Positions 36,221-44,878 of a stretch of 64,000 nucleotides of DNA are shown here, one piece after another. Origin of the DNA: an uncultured Oscillospiraceae bacterium. Lineage in GTDB: Bacteria; Bacillota; Clostridia; Oscillospirales; Oscillospiraceae. A program made the position numbers and the translations under genes. Below the pieces are notes generated by a model. That model saw only the letters and a program-made list of their open reading frames with translations. It was not told the origin of the DNA and made no database searches. The DNA lies in assembly GCA_947632155.1 (NCBI GenBank), contig CANROF010000003.1:1-64000 (forward strand), written 5' to 3'. The first letter of the stretch is position 1. The number at the start of each line of letters is the position of its first letter.

Positions 36221-36248
36221 AGTTTGGTTTGAGATTGGAGGAGAGTTT

Positions 36249-37904
36249 ATGACACTTTTGCAGGGCAAGGGCGTCTCCAAGGGCGTCACCAGCGGCCCAA
36301 TCTGCTTTTTTCAGCGCCCCGGCAATGACATAGCCAAGGTTTCCGTCTCCGACATCGAGGCCGAGAAGGCCCGCATCCGCGAGGCCCAGGAGAAGTCCAT
36401 GGCCCAGCTCGAGGCCCTGGCCGACAAGGCCCGGGAGGAGACGGGGGAGGACACCGCCATCCTCTTTGAGACGCACGCCATGTTCGTGGAGGACGACGAC
36501 TACGTGGACACCATTCTATCCACCTTGGAGGACGAGGAGTGCTGCGCGGAGTACGCCGTCAAGGTGGCCGGAGAGCAGTTTTCCGCCATGATGGCCGCCA
36601 TGGAGGACGAGTATCTCCGGGCCCGGGCCGCGGACATCAAGGACGTGACCCGCTGCATCCTCAATAACCTCATGGGAATCGCCGACGGCGGCATCGACTC
36701 CGACGTCCCCGTGATCCTGGCCGCCGACGACCTGGCCCCGTCGGAGACGCTGCAACTGGACAAGAGCAAGATCTTAGGCTTCATCACCCAGGGCGGCTCC
36801 GGCAACAGCCACACCGCCATTCTGGCCCGCACCATGGGCATCCCCGCCATCTGCGCCCTGGGCGACAGCCTCACGAAGGAGTATGAGGGCCGGGTCGCCT
36901 ACATCGACGGCGCCGCCGGCACCGTCACTCTGGACCCGGACGAGCAGGCCCTGGCCGCTTATGAGGAAAAGGCCCGCAAGCAGGCGGAGCTGCGCGCCCT
37001 CATGGACGAGATGCGGGGCAAGGAGGACGTGACTCTGGACGGCCGGGAGATGATGGTCTATTGCAACATCGGCTCCCCGGACGACGTCCCCGCGGTGCTG
37101 CAAAACGACGGGCAGGGGATCGGCCTCTTCCGCTCGGAATTCCTCTATCTTGCCGCCAGCGACTACCCCTCCGAGGACGAGCAGTTCAAGGCGTACAAGA
37201 AGGTGGCCGAGGCCATGGGCGGCAAGCGGGTGGTCATCCGCACCCTGGACATCGGCGCCGACAAACAGGTGGCGTATTTTAACCTCCAGAAGGAGGAGAA
37301 CCCCGCCATGGGCGTCCGGGCCATCCGCATTTGTCTCAACCGGCCCGAGGTGTTCCGCACCCAGCTCCGGGCCCTCTACCGGGCGTCGGCCTACGGGAAA
37401 GTCGCCATCATGTTCCCCATGATCACCTCCGTCTGGGAGGTCCGGGAGTGCAAGAAGGCCTGTCAGGCCGTGATGACTGAGCTGGACGCCGAGGGCATCC
37501 CCTACAACAGGGACACGGAGATCGGCATCATGGTGGAGACTCCCGCCAGCGTCTTTATCGCGGACGCGTTGGCAAAGGAAGTGGACTTCTTCTCCGTGGG
37601 CACCAACGACCTCACCCAGTACACCCTGGCCTGCGACCGCCAGGCCAGCGACCTGGGCCGGTTCTTCGACCCCCATCACCCGGCGGAGCTCCGGGCGCTG
37701 AAGATCGCCGCCGACGCGGCCCACGCCGCCGGTATCTGGATCGGCATCTGCGGCGAGCTTGGCGCGGATCTGAGTTTGCTGGAGACGTTCCTGGCCATCG
37801 GCATCGACGAGCTTTCCGTCTCCCCCAGCTCCGTCCTGCCCCTGCGGGCCAAGATTCGCCAAACCACCGCCGGGACCTGCACCGCGGAGCTCCTGGATTG
37901 CTGA
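36249..37904 (+). CDS. ptsI: PTS enzyme I
   Basis: This 551-residue enzyme autophosphorylates with phosphoenolpyruvate and phosphorylates HPr. The active His188 is in TQGGSGNSHTAILARTMGIPA, the PEP-site motifs are FRSEFLYL, MGVRAIR and MFPMITSVWEV, and the catalytic Cys lies in GICGELGAD. The ATG at 36249 has GGAGGAGAG upstream; the longer frame runs back into ptsH and was rejected. Confidence 0.96.
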   Translation: MTLLQGKGVSKGVTSGPICFFQRPGNDIAKVSVSDIEAEKARIREAQEKSMAQLEALADKAREETGEDTAILFETHAMFVEDDDYVDTILSTLEDEECCAEYAVKVAGEQFSAMMAAMEDEYLRARAADIKDVTRCILNNLMGIADGGIDSDVPVILAADDLAPSETLQLDKSKILGFITQGGSGNSHTAILARTMGIPAICALGDSLTKEYEGRVAYIDGAAGTVTLDPDEQALAAYEEKARKQAELRALMDEMRGKEDVTLDGREMMVYCNIGSPDDVPAVLQNDGQGIGLFRSEFLYLAASDYPSEDEQFKAYKKVAEAMGGKRVVIRTLDIGADKQVAYFNLQKEENPAMGVRAIRICLNRPEVFRTQLRALYRASAYGKVAIMFPMITSVWEVRECKKACQAVMTELDAEGIPYNRDTEIGIMVETPASVFIADALAKEVDFFSVGTNDLTQYTLACDRQASDLGRFFDPHHPAELRALKIAADAAHAAGIWIGICGELGADLSLLETFLAIGIDELSVSPSSVLPLRAKIRQTTAGTCTAELLDC

Positions 37905-37984
37905 GCGAAAAAACGCCAACGACGCATCGCATACCCCAAACTTCCGGCCAAACCTTGCCGCTGATATGAAAAGGAGTCACAGCT

Positions 37985-38557
37985 ATGTCAAAAGATATGG
38001 GCGTCAAGCCCTACCTGTTTCCCATGCCGACCTACATGATCGGCACCTATAACGAGGACAACACAGTGGACGTCATGATGATGGCCTGGGGCGGTATCTG
38101 TGCCGAGGACATGGTCGCGCTGAACCTGGAAGCAGAGCACAAAACGGTGGCCAATCTTGAGGCGAGAAAAGCCTTCACACTGGCCGTTCCGGGCACGGAT
38201 ACGCTGCGGGAATCGAATTTTCTCGGAATCGCCACTTCCAACAAGATGGCGGACAAATTTGAGCGCACCGGCCTGCACGCCGTCAGAAGCCAGCGGGTGG
38301 ACGCTCCGGTCATCACCGAGTACCCTCTCACACTGGAGTGCGAGGTCGTGGAGATGCAGACCCAGCCCTATGGCCTGCGGGTACTGGGAAAAATTATCAA
38401 TGTGATCGCGGACGAAAGAATCCTGGACAACGCCGGAAAAATCGACGCCGGGAAGATCCGTGCTTTCATCTTCGACCAGATGCAGAACAGCTACTACGCC
38501 GTCGGCGAAAAGGTAGGCCAGGCCTGGCACAGCGGCGCCGCCTTAATGCGCAAATAA
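37985..38557 (+). CDS. Flavin reductase-like FMN-binding protein
   Basis: This 190-residue protein has the split-barrel flavin reductase fold (PMPTYMIGTYNEDNTVDVMMMAWGG, then a conserved ALNLEAEHKT and a long C-terminal part). Members bind FMN and often act as flavin or quinone reductases; the partner is unknown. AAAAGGAGTCACAGCT precedes the ATG. It stands alone between ptsI and a terminator. Confidence 0.8.
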   Translation: MSKDMGVKPYLFPMPTYMIGTYNEDNTVDVMMMAWGGICAEDMVALNLEAEHKTVANLEARKAFTLAVPGTDTLRESNFLGIATSNKMADKFERTGLHAVRSQRVDAPVITEYPLTLECEVVEMQTQPYGLRVLGKIINVIADERILDNAGKIDAGKIRAFIFDQMQNSYYAVGEKVGQAWHSGAALMRK

Positions 38558-38610
38558 TACCGCCATCCAATAAAGAGCATCCTTTTTATTGAAGAATAGA
38601 TCAAAAAATA

Positions 38611-38655
38611 AAAAGCCGTGAAAAGCGCCGAAACCAGCCCTTTTTCACGGCTTTT
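38611..38655. terminator. Terminator of the flavin reductase gene
   Basis: A 14-bp stem (AAAAGCCGTGAAAA with TTTTCACGGCTTTT) and a 17-base loop, T-run on both strands. Confidence 0.85.
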
Positions 38656-38781
38656 TTGATGTCTATGTCGTATGCAAAAAATGGGTTGTGGCGGTGTAAT
38701 GTGGGAAATTGGGAAAACTCTTGGTAAGATATAGGTGACGGCGAAGGCCGCCGGGATTTGATCTTACAAGGAGGAAGCCAA

Positions 38782-39630
38782 ATGCGCAGGAAAAGTTGTA
38801 GAATTAGACAGGATATGGTCAGTTTGTTTATTGCTCATCTTCGCGCTGAAGAGCGGGAGGAGAGTACAATACAGAAGTATTGTCACAACGTTGAAGAATT
38901 TGTGGGCTGGTTGGATGGGAGGGAAGTGACGAAAGCGGCGGCGGTGGAGTGGAAAGAATCGCTTCAGGACGGGCGGTTTGCTCCGGCTACGGTGAATGGG
39001 AAAATCGCGGCGGTGAACGCGTTTTTCAGGTTTGCCGGGTGGGAGGAGTGCCATCTTAAGGCGCTGCGGCTGCAGCGGAGGGTGTTCCGGGACCCGGGGC
39101 GGGAGTTGACACAGGGGGAGTATGAGAAGCTTATCCAGGCGGCCTACGCCAGAGGCGACGAGCGGCTGGCGCTGCTGATGGAGACGATCTGCGCCACGGG
39201 GATTCGGGTATCGGAGGTCAAATACATCACCGTAAAGGCCGTCAATCAAGGTCGGGCGGTGATTGCGCTGAAAGGGAAGATACGGACGATCATCCTGCCG
39301 GGGAAGCTCTGCAAACGCCTTCAAAAGTATATCAAAAAGAACAAAATCGCCTCCGGCGAGGTGTTCCTCACCGGAAGCGGAAAAGGTATGTCAAGACGTC
39401 AAATTTGGGCGGAAATGAAGAAGATCTGCCTTTTTGCGCACGTGGAGCCGTCAAAAGTATTCCCCCACAACCTCCGGCACCTGTTCGCGCAAACATATTA
39501 TAAGGTATACCGCGACATCGTGAAGCTGGCCGACGTCCTCGGCCACTCCAGCGTGGAGACGACCCGCATCTACCTCATCTCCACCGGCCAGGAGCACGCC
39601 CGCCAGATGGACCGGTTGGGCTTAGTCGTG
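38782..39630 (+). CDS. Tyrosine recombinase, catalytically complete
   Basis: This 282-residue integrase-family protein has an N-terminal SAM-like core-binding domain (about 10-95) and a catalytic domain. The full active set is present: Arg142 (ATGIRVSEV), Lys164, His229 and Arg232 (PHNLRHLFA), His255 (LGHSS) and Tyr264 (TRIYLIS). The ATG at 38782 has AAGGAGG upstream. It is short and simple, like XerC/D-type recombinases, and stands at the head of a glycan gene cluster. It is followed by a second recombinase that lacks these residues. It might invert or excise DNA here, but I found no obvious invertible segment. Confidence 0.92.
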
Positions 39631-39735
39631 TGAGACACGGAATATTAATTCTGTCATCGCCGACACGTAATTGACCACACAAGCCTGTACATAGTATCAC
39701 AAAAATGTAGGTTTAGCAATACTTAAATCGAAAAA

Positions 39736-39792
39736 AGCCTTATTTTCTTGCATAACAAATCAAGGCTGCCTGTGCAAAAATTGGGCAGTCTT
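39736..39792 (+). promoter_or_regulatory. Two competing hairpins (attenuator-like)
   Basis: Hairpin A pairs AGCCTT (39736-39741) with AAGGCT (39762-39767). Hairpin B pairs AAGGCTGCC (39762-39770) with GGCAGTCTT (39784-39792), with one G-U pair. They share AAGGCT, so only one can form. The terminator at 39809 follows directly. This layout resembles a transcription attenuator upstream of the glycan operon, but the controlling signal is unknown. Confidence 0.45.
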
Positions 39793-39808
39793 ACTTAATT
39801 GCGCTCTT

Positions 39809-39841
39809 AAATCCCGCGATTTGCTGGCGGGATTTATTTTT
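39809..39841 (+). terminator. Terminator in the leader of the glycan operon
   Basis: AAATCCCGC pairs with GCGGGATTT (9 bp), followed by ATTTTTTT. It could end the first recombinase transcript or regulate read-through into the second recombinase and the glycan genes. Confidence 0.8.
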
Positions 39842-39933
39842 TTGCGGTCTTTTTAAATATATTCGGGCCAATATCACCCTCCCTTGCACAGACTTAATAT
39901 TCTGTCCTCTTTGAATCACAAAAGGAGGCGGGT

Positions 39934-40761
39934 ATGCAAGTCGGCGTTGCTGAGAACAGAAAACCGGACGGCGTGGTCATGGACATGGCCGAAGCGGAGC
40001 GGTCTTTGATGGCCTGGATGGCGCAGGGGCGCTCGGGCGAGTCCCAGAACATTTACCGCCGGGGCCTGCGCTCGCTCTATAACTTCCTGCCGGAGGACAA
40101 GACCATTCGGCGGGGGACGTTGGAGAGCTGGCGGGACAAAATGTTGGAAGACGGCTACTCCAATTCCGCCGTCAACGGGATGTTGGTGGCCGTGAACCAA
40201 TTCTTAGAGTTTGTGGGGCATAGGGAGCTGCGGCTTACGGACCGGCTGAAGGTTGCCCGCAATCCCCAGCCGGAGCTGACCAGGGGCGAGTATTTTCGGA
40301 TGCTGGCGACGGCCAAAGCCCAGGGTAACGAGAAGCTGTACCTCATCGTGAAGATTTTCGCCTGCACCGGCATCTACTCCCAGTCTCTGCCAATGGTGAC
40401 GGTGGAGAACGTGCGCAAGGGCCGCTTCTGGGTGACTTACCTGGGCGACCAGACCGCCTTCCGCATCCCGCCTTGTCTCCAACAGGAGCTCCTGAGCTTC
40501 GCCGAAAGCCAGGGCATCACATCAGGCCCCCTCTTCCTCACAAAATTAGGGACCACCCCCTCCCACACCTACATCTCACACAGCATCGCCAACCTCTGCG
40601 CCGCCGCAAAGGTGCCGGAGGAGAAAGGCAATCCACGGTGCCTGAGAAAACTGTACTTTACTATGAAAGCCAGTGTGGAATCCAGCTTCGAGCTCCTGGT
40701 CGAGCAGACCATGGACCGCCAGTTGGAGCAGGAGCAGCTCACGGTGGGGTGGGACGCGTGA
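39934..40761 (+). CDS. Degenerate tyrosine recombinase-like protein
   Basis: This 275-residue protein follows the fold of the preceding recombinase: core-binding domain (about 20-105), ELTRGEYFRML at the domain border, then ACTGIYSQSLPMVTVENV and NPRCLRKLY. The catalytic Arg is Tyr148 and the His of the HxxR motif is Cys236; only Arg238 remains. The C-terminus (LEQEQLTVGWDA) has no LGH motif or catalytic Tyr. It should not cut DNA but could bind it. Intact frame, good site (AAAAGGAGGCGGGT), and its TGA overlaps the GTG of the first glycosyltransferase. Selection therefore seems to keep it as a non-catalytic, perhaps regulatory, protein. Confidence 0.85.
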   Translation: MQVGVAENRKPDGVVMDMAEAERSLMAWMAQGRSGESQNIYRRGLRSLYNFLPEDKTIRRGTLESWRDKMLEDGYSNSAVNGMLVAVNQFLEFVGHRELRLTDRLKVARNPQPELTRGEYFRMLATAKAQGNEKLYLIVKIFACTGIYSQSLPMVTVENVRKGRFWVTYLGDQTAFRIPPCLQQELLSFAESQGITSGPLFLTKLGTTPSHTYISHSIANLCAAAKVPEEKGNPRCLRKLYFTMKASVESSFELLVEQTMDRQLEQEQLTVGWDA

Positions 40762-41954
40762 GGCGCGTCTGCTGCTTTTGCGAGCGCTGGGAGTCCGGCG
40801 GCATCGAGTCGTTTCTGTGTAACGTCCTGACCCGGATGGACATGACGGACTTGGAGATGGACATTGTGGCCTCCAGCATCGGGGAGAGCGTCTTCACGGA
40901 CCCGCTGCGCCAACACGGGGTGCGGTTTTTTGAGCTGTCCGGCAGCCAGCGCGATGTCCTCGAGAACCACCGGAGATTCCGGGAGCTTGTCCGGGAGCGC
41001 AAATACGATGTGCTCCATTTGAACGCCTTCCAGGGCCTCTCACTGGCCTATTTGAAGATAGCGGAGCGGGAGGGCGTCCCCGTTCGCATCGCCCACAGCC
41101 ACAACACGGCCCTGCGCAAGAGCGCGACGAGGCCGGTGAAGCAGTTGCTCCACGAGCAGGCAAGAAGAAGATACATCAGGTATGCCACGGACCTCTGGGC
41201 CTGCTCCAAAAACGCGGCGGAATTTCTATTCGGAAAACGGGAGCTCCAAAAGCGCGGTTACACCTTCATCCCCAACGGCATCGACGTGGAGCGTTTCCGC
41301 TTTGACCCCGCGGTCCGCGCCAAGGTCCGCGCGGAGCTGGACATTGAGAATAAATTCGTCATCGGCCACATCGGCCGGCTGTGCTGCCAGAAAAACCAGA
41401 CCTTCCTCCTGAATGTCCTGGCCGAGGCCGTTAAGCAAAATCCCAACGCCGTCCTCCTTTTCGTTGGCGGCGGCGAGGACAAGCCCGCCCTCCTGAAAAA
41501 GGCTGCAAACCTGGGCATAACGGACAAGGTCATCTTCTACGGGACGACCTCCCGCCCGGAACGCCTCCTCTGGGCCATGGACGCTTTCGCCTTCCCCAGC
41601 CTCTTCGAGGGCTTCGGCATCGTCGCCATCGAGGCCCTGGCGGCGGGCCTGCCGGTGGTGTGCTCGGAGAATGTTCCCGCGGAGGTGCGCGTCTCACGGC
41701 ACATCCAACCACTCCCGCTGAGCCGCGGGCCCCGCGCCTGGGCGGAGGCGCTGCTGCACGGACACCGCCACGAGAGCGGAAGCCGTGAGATTTCCGCGGC
41801 GGGGTTTGACGTGAGGGCTGTAAGCGCGGAGATTTGGAACCGATTCAGGGGTATGAGCAATGGACCAGCCGAAGATATCCGTCATAGTCCCCGTGTACAA
41901 TGCGGAGCCTTATCTGAAAGACTGCCTGGACAGCGTTACCGGTCAGACCTATAG
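40758..41954 (+). CDS. Glycosyltransferase family 4
   Basis: This GT-B glycosyltransferase of up to 398 residues has an N-terminal acceptor domain (VCCFCERWESGGIESFL, then RIAHSHNT) and a C-terminal donor domain with FIPNGIDVERF, IGHIGRLCCQKNQ and FPSLFEGFGIVAIEALAAGLPVV (the E-x7-E region). It starts at GTG 40758 overlapping the recombinase stop. The domain appears to end near 41850, but no stop occurs until 41954. The last 32 residues therefore overlap the next gene by 95 bases in another frame, perhaps after loss of the original stop. Confidence 0.87.
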   Translation: MRRVCCFCERWESGGIESFLCNVLTRMDMTDLEMDIVASSIGESVFTDPLRQHGVRFFELSGSQRDVLENHRRFRELVRERKYDVLHLNAFQGLSLAYLKIAEREGVPVRIAHSHNTALRKSATRPVKQLLHEQARRRYIRYATDLWACSKNAAEFLFGKRELQKRGYTFIPNGIDVERFRFDPAVRAKVRAELDIENKFVIGHIGRLCCQKNQTFLLNVLAEAVKQNPNAVLLFVGGGEDKPALLKKAANLGITDKVIFYGTTSRPERLLWAMDAFAFPSLFEGFGIVAIEALAAGLPVVCSENVPAEVRVSRHIQPLPLSRGPRAWAEALLHGHRHESGSREISAAGFDVRAVSAEIWNRFRGMSNGPAEDIRHSPRVQCGALSERLPGQRYRSDL

Positions 41955-42849
41955 GAATTTAGAGATCATCCTCATCGACGACGGCTCCACAGACGGAAGC
42001 GGCGCCATATGCGACGCATACGCCGCCAAGGATAGCCGAATCCAGGCTTTTCATCAGGAGAACAGCGGCGCGGCGGCCGCCAGGAACGCCGGCTTGGCGG
42101 CCGCCAACGGGGAGTGGATCGGCTTTGTGGACAGCGACGACTACATAGACCCGGATCAGTATGCGTATCTCTTGGACCTGGCCCGGCGACACGGGGCGGA
42201 TATTGCCCAGTGCGGCATGATTTTCGAAGCAGAGGGCGTACAAAAGGTCAGCGGTATCCCAAACAGAGAGACTTGCGCCGATGTCCGCCATATCCGTGAA
42301 ACGCGGCGTTTTTTTGCGAATTCCAGTTGCTGTAGGATCTATCGGAGAAAAATCCTTATTGATACCCGCTTCGACCCCGGATACCCCATCGGCGAGGACC
42401 TGCTGTTCAATCTCCATGCCCTCCAGAGGGCCAACAAAACGGCCTTTGGGACCCGGGCCAAATACCACTATGTCCAGCACCCGGACAGCGCCTGCAACGG
42501 GCCGCCGACCCAGCGGGCTCTGGTGAGCTTCCGGGAGATGCTGACTGAGGCGCAGCGGATATTCTCCGGGGAAGATTCGCTCCGGCAGCTTTGCGCGCAG
42601 CTTCAACTGCGCAATGATCTGGATATGTGCTCAAAAATCGTCCGCTATGGCCTGGAGCGGGAGAACACCGGCCTCATCCGTGAGCTCCGGGGGGAGCTTC
42701 GGGAGCTTTGTAAAGGGCGTTTTGCGGGTGCGGAATTCTCCGCCAAGGAAAAAGCCAAGGCGTTCCTTATCGCCCGCAGTTGGGCGCTTTACAAGCATAC
42801 ACTTTACGCGCTAAAAGGGGATTCCATATGTCAACATCCAAACATCTGA
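41860..42849 (+). CDS. Glycosyltransferase family 2
   Basis: This 329-residue GT-A enzyme adds a sugar to a growing glycan on the cytoplasmic face. Motifs are ISVIVPVYNAEPYL, LIDDGSTDGS, NSGAAAARNAGL and the metal-binding FVDSDDYIDPD; PIGEDLLFN lies in the acceptor part. It starts inside the end of the family 4 gene. Confidence 0.92.
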   Translation: MDQPKISVIVPVYNAEPYLKDCLDSVTGQTYRNLEIILIDDGSTDGSGAICDAYAAKDSRIQAFHQENSGAAAARNAGLAAANGEWIGFVDSDDYIDPDQYAYLLDLARRHGADIAQCGMIFEAEGVQKVSGIPNRETCADVRHIRETRRFFANSSCCRIYRRKILIDTRFDPGYPIGEDLLFNLHALQRANKTAFGTRAKYHYVQHPDSACNGPPTQRALVSFREMLTEAQRIFSGEDSLRQLCAQLQLRNDLDMCSKIVRYGLERENTGLIRELRGELRELCKGRFAGAEFSAKEKAKAFLIARSWALYKHTLYALKGDSICQHPNI

Positions 42850-43376
42850 AACAGGTCAAGCGACAGCTCTACCGCAACCTGATCTCCGCCTACAAGGGCT
42901 GGTGGCATTGGCACAAGATCGTCAAGGGCAAGGGCGTGGAGGGGAACACCGCCGTGATCCTCCTGCCAGACCGGAACCGGGAGACGAATCACCTGGCGCT
43001 GCTGTATTTGGACGCCATGCTGAAAAGCCGCAGGTACAAGAACGCCGTCCTGCTGACCCACGATCCGGCGGTGAAAAAATGCGCGGCGCTCTTTTCCAAG
43101 AACATCCTCCGGGTGGTGAATTTCAGCCGGAGGAAGGCGGAGCACCTGATGCAGTTTTACTGCCTCTACGAGTTCGACAAGCGCTTCACGGTGGCGTCCT
43201 TAGACGAGCCCAACGGACGGAACGGCTCCGCCCTCATCGGCAAGCGGGGCACCACGGTGGAGGAGATCTTCGTCATCGGCGTCTACCGCGTCTACCCCTT
43301 CACCCGCCCGAGGGCCCCCACATATGCCGGGGACGACCCGGAGATCAAGACCTTTCTGGAGGGACGGCCCGTATGA
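42828..43376 (+). CDS. Unknown protein in the glycan cluster
   Basis: This 182-residue basic soluble protein begins MSTSKHLKQVKRQLYRNLIS. I recognise no family. A central block (NTAVILLPDRNRETNHLALLYLD and AVLLTHDP) reads like an alpha/beta fold that might bind a nucleotide sugar or a phosphorylated ligand. The start at 42828 has AAAAGGGG upstream and overlaps the preceding gene by 22 bases; its stop overlaps the next start (ATGA). This tight packing argues for a role in the same pathway. Confidence 0.7.
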   Translation: MSTSKHLKQVKRQLYRNLISAYKGWWHWHKIVKGKGVEGNTAVILLPDRNRETNHLALLYLDAMLKSRRYKNAVLLTHDPAVKKCAALFSKNILRVVNFSRRKAEHLMQFYCLYEFDKRFTVASLDEPNGRNGSALIGKRGTTVEEIFVIGVYRVYPFTRPRAPTYAGDDPEIKTFLEGRPV

Positions 43377-44878
43377 ATCCCAAGTACATTGTCGTCCAGG
43401 CCGGGGGCAAGGGGACGCGGATGAAGCATCTGACCCGGAACAAGCCCAAGGCACTGGTGCCTATCGACAATTTGCCCATGCTTTTCCACCTGTTCCGCAA
43501 ATACCCGGACAGCCGGTACGTCATCATCGGGGACTACAAGTGCGACGTGCTGGAGCGGTATCTGGCGGCCTTCGCGGACGTGGAGTACACCACAGTCAGG
43601 GCCACGGGATGTAGCGGCACCTGCGCGGGGCTAAGTCAGGCCGTGGACAAGCTTCCGGAGGGCGAGCCCTTTATGCTCATCTGGTCCGACCTCATCCTCC
43701 CCAAGAACTTTGAGCTGCCCGATGAGTCCGGGGACTACATCGGCGTGGCCAAGGACTTTCCATGCCGGTGGAAGTACGAGGACGGATTGTTCGTTGAGGA
43801 GCGTTCGGACACTTTCGGCGTAGCGGGACTCTTTGTATTCCACGACAAATCGGCCCTGGCGGGCGTGCCGGAGGAGGGGGAGCTGGTCCGGTGGCTCTCC
43901 GAGACAGGACTGACTTTCCAAAGTCTTCCCCTGCGCCGCGTCAAGGAGTACGGACTGCTGTCAGAATATGAGAAGCTGGAATCCTCCCGCTGCCGGCCCT
44001 TCAACCGGACGTACATTGAGGACGGCTTTTTCGTGAAGGAGCCCATCGACGACCAGGGCCGGGGCCTTGCCAAGCGGGAGGCCGCCTGGTACAGGCGGGT
44101 CCAGGGCCGGCATTTCCCCAATATTCCCAACATTGTCTCCTACGAGCCGCTGAAGATGGAGCTCATAGGCGGCAGGGCCATCTACGAGTACGATGACCTT
44201 ACATACGGCGAAAAGGCGGAGCTTTTAAGGCAGATCATCGGCTGCCTGAAGTCCGTCCAGGCGCTGGAGAGCGTCCCCTCGGACCGGGCCAGCTTCGACG
44301 AGGCGTACATCGGAAAGACCTTTCAACGGCTTGAAAAGGTCAAAAATCTTGTTCCCTTTGCCAACAACGAGACTGTCACAGTCAATGGCCGGAGATGCCG
44401 CAACGTGTTCTTCCACCGAGAGGAATTAGAAAACCAGATTGCCCAATACTTCCCGCCATCCTTCAAGCTTATCCACGGGGACTGCACCTTCTCCAACATG
44501 ATGCTCCGGACGGACGGCACTCCGGTGCTCATCGACCCCCGGGGGTACTTCGGCGCCACTGAGCTATACGGCGACCCGGCCTACGACTGGTCCAAGCTCT
44601 ACTACTCCGTGGTGGGTAATTACGACCAGTTCAACCGCAAGCGGTTTTCATTGGGGATAGGGGAGGACAGCGTAGAGCTGCAAATCGCCTCCAACGGCTG
44701 GGAGAGCCTGGAGCCTGAGTTCTTCCGCCTCTTGGGGGATGAGGTGACGCCGGAGCAGGTGAAGCTCATCCACGCCATCATCTGGCTGTCCCTGACCACC
44801 TACGCCTGGGAGGACTACGACTCCATATGCGGGGCCTATTACAACGGACTATATTATTTGGAGGAAGTACTGAAATGA
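43373..44878 (+). CDS. Fused sugar nucleotidyltransferase and APH-type kinase
   Basis: This 501-residue protein joins an NTP-transferase domain (about 1-235, VVQAGGKGTRMKHLTRNKPK, then WSDLILP) to an aminoglycoside/choline-kinase-like domain (about 240-501). The kinase has the catalytic LIHGDCTFSNMM (His about 368) and the metal-binding VLIDPRGYFG. Such fusions can phosphorylate a small alcohol or sugar and then transfer it to a nucleotide, much as LicA and LicC do for choline. The substrate here is unknown. It is followed by a KdsD-like isomerase and a HAD phosphatase with overlapping frames. Confidence 0.85.
   Translation: MNPKYIVVQAGGKGTRMKHLTRNKPKALVPIDNLPMLFHLFRKYPDSRYVIIGDYKCDVLERYLAAFADVEYTTVRATGCSGTCAGLSQAVDKLPEGEPFMLIWSDLILPKNFELPDESGDYIGVAKDFPCRWKYEDGLFVEERSDTFGVAGLFVFHDKSALAGVPEEGELVRWLSETGLTFQSLPLRRVKEYGLLSEYEKLESSRCRPFNRTYIEDGFFVKEPIDDQGRGLAKREAAWYRRVQGRHFPNIPNIVSYEPLKMELIGGRAIYEYDDLTYGEKAELLRQIIGCLKSVQALESVPSDRASFDEAYIGKTFQRLEKVKNLVPFANNETVTVNGRRCRNVFFHREELENQIAQYFPPSFKLIHGDCTFSNMMLRTDGTPVLIDPRGYFGATELYGDPAYDWSKLYYSVVGNYDQFNRKRFSLGIGEDSVELQIASNGWESLEPEFFRLLGDEVTPEQVKLIHAIIWLSLTTYAWEDYDSICGAYYNGLYYLEEVLK

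Larger units (their letters stand above)
39634..39933. other. Leader region between the two recombinase genes
   Basis: This 300-base gap has no gene. It holds a weak promoter candidate (TTGACC at 39672), two mutually exclusive hairpins and a strong terminator-like hairpin, then the ribosome site of the second recombinase. It is noticeably more AT-rich than the genes around it. Confidence 0.7.
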
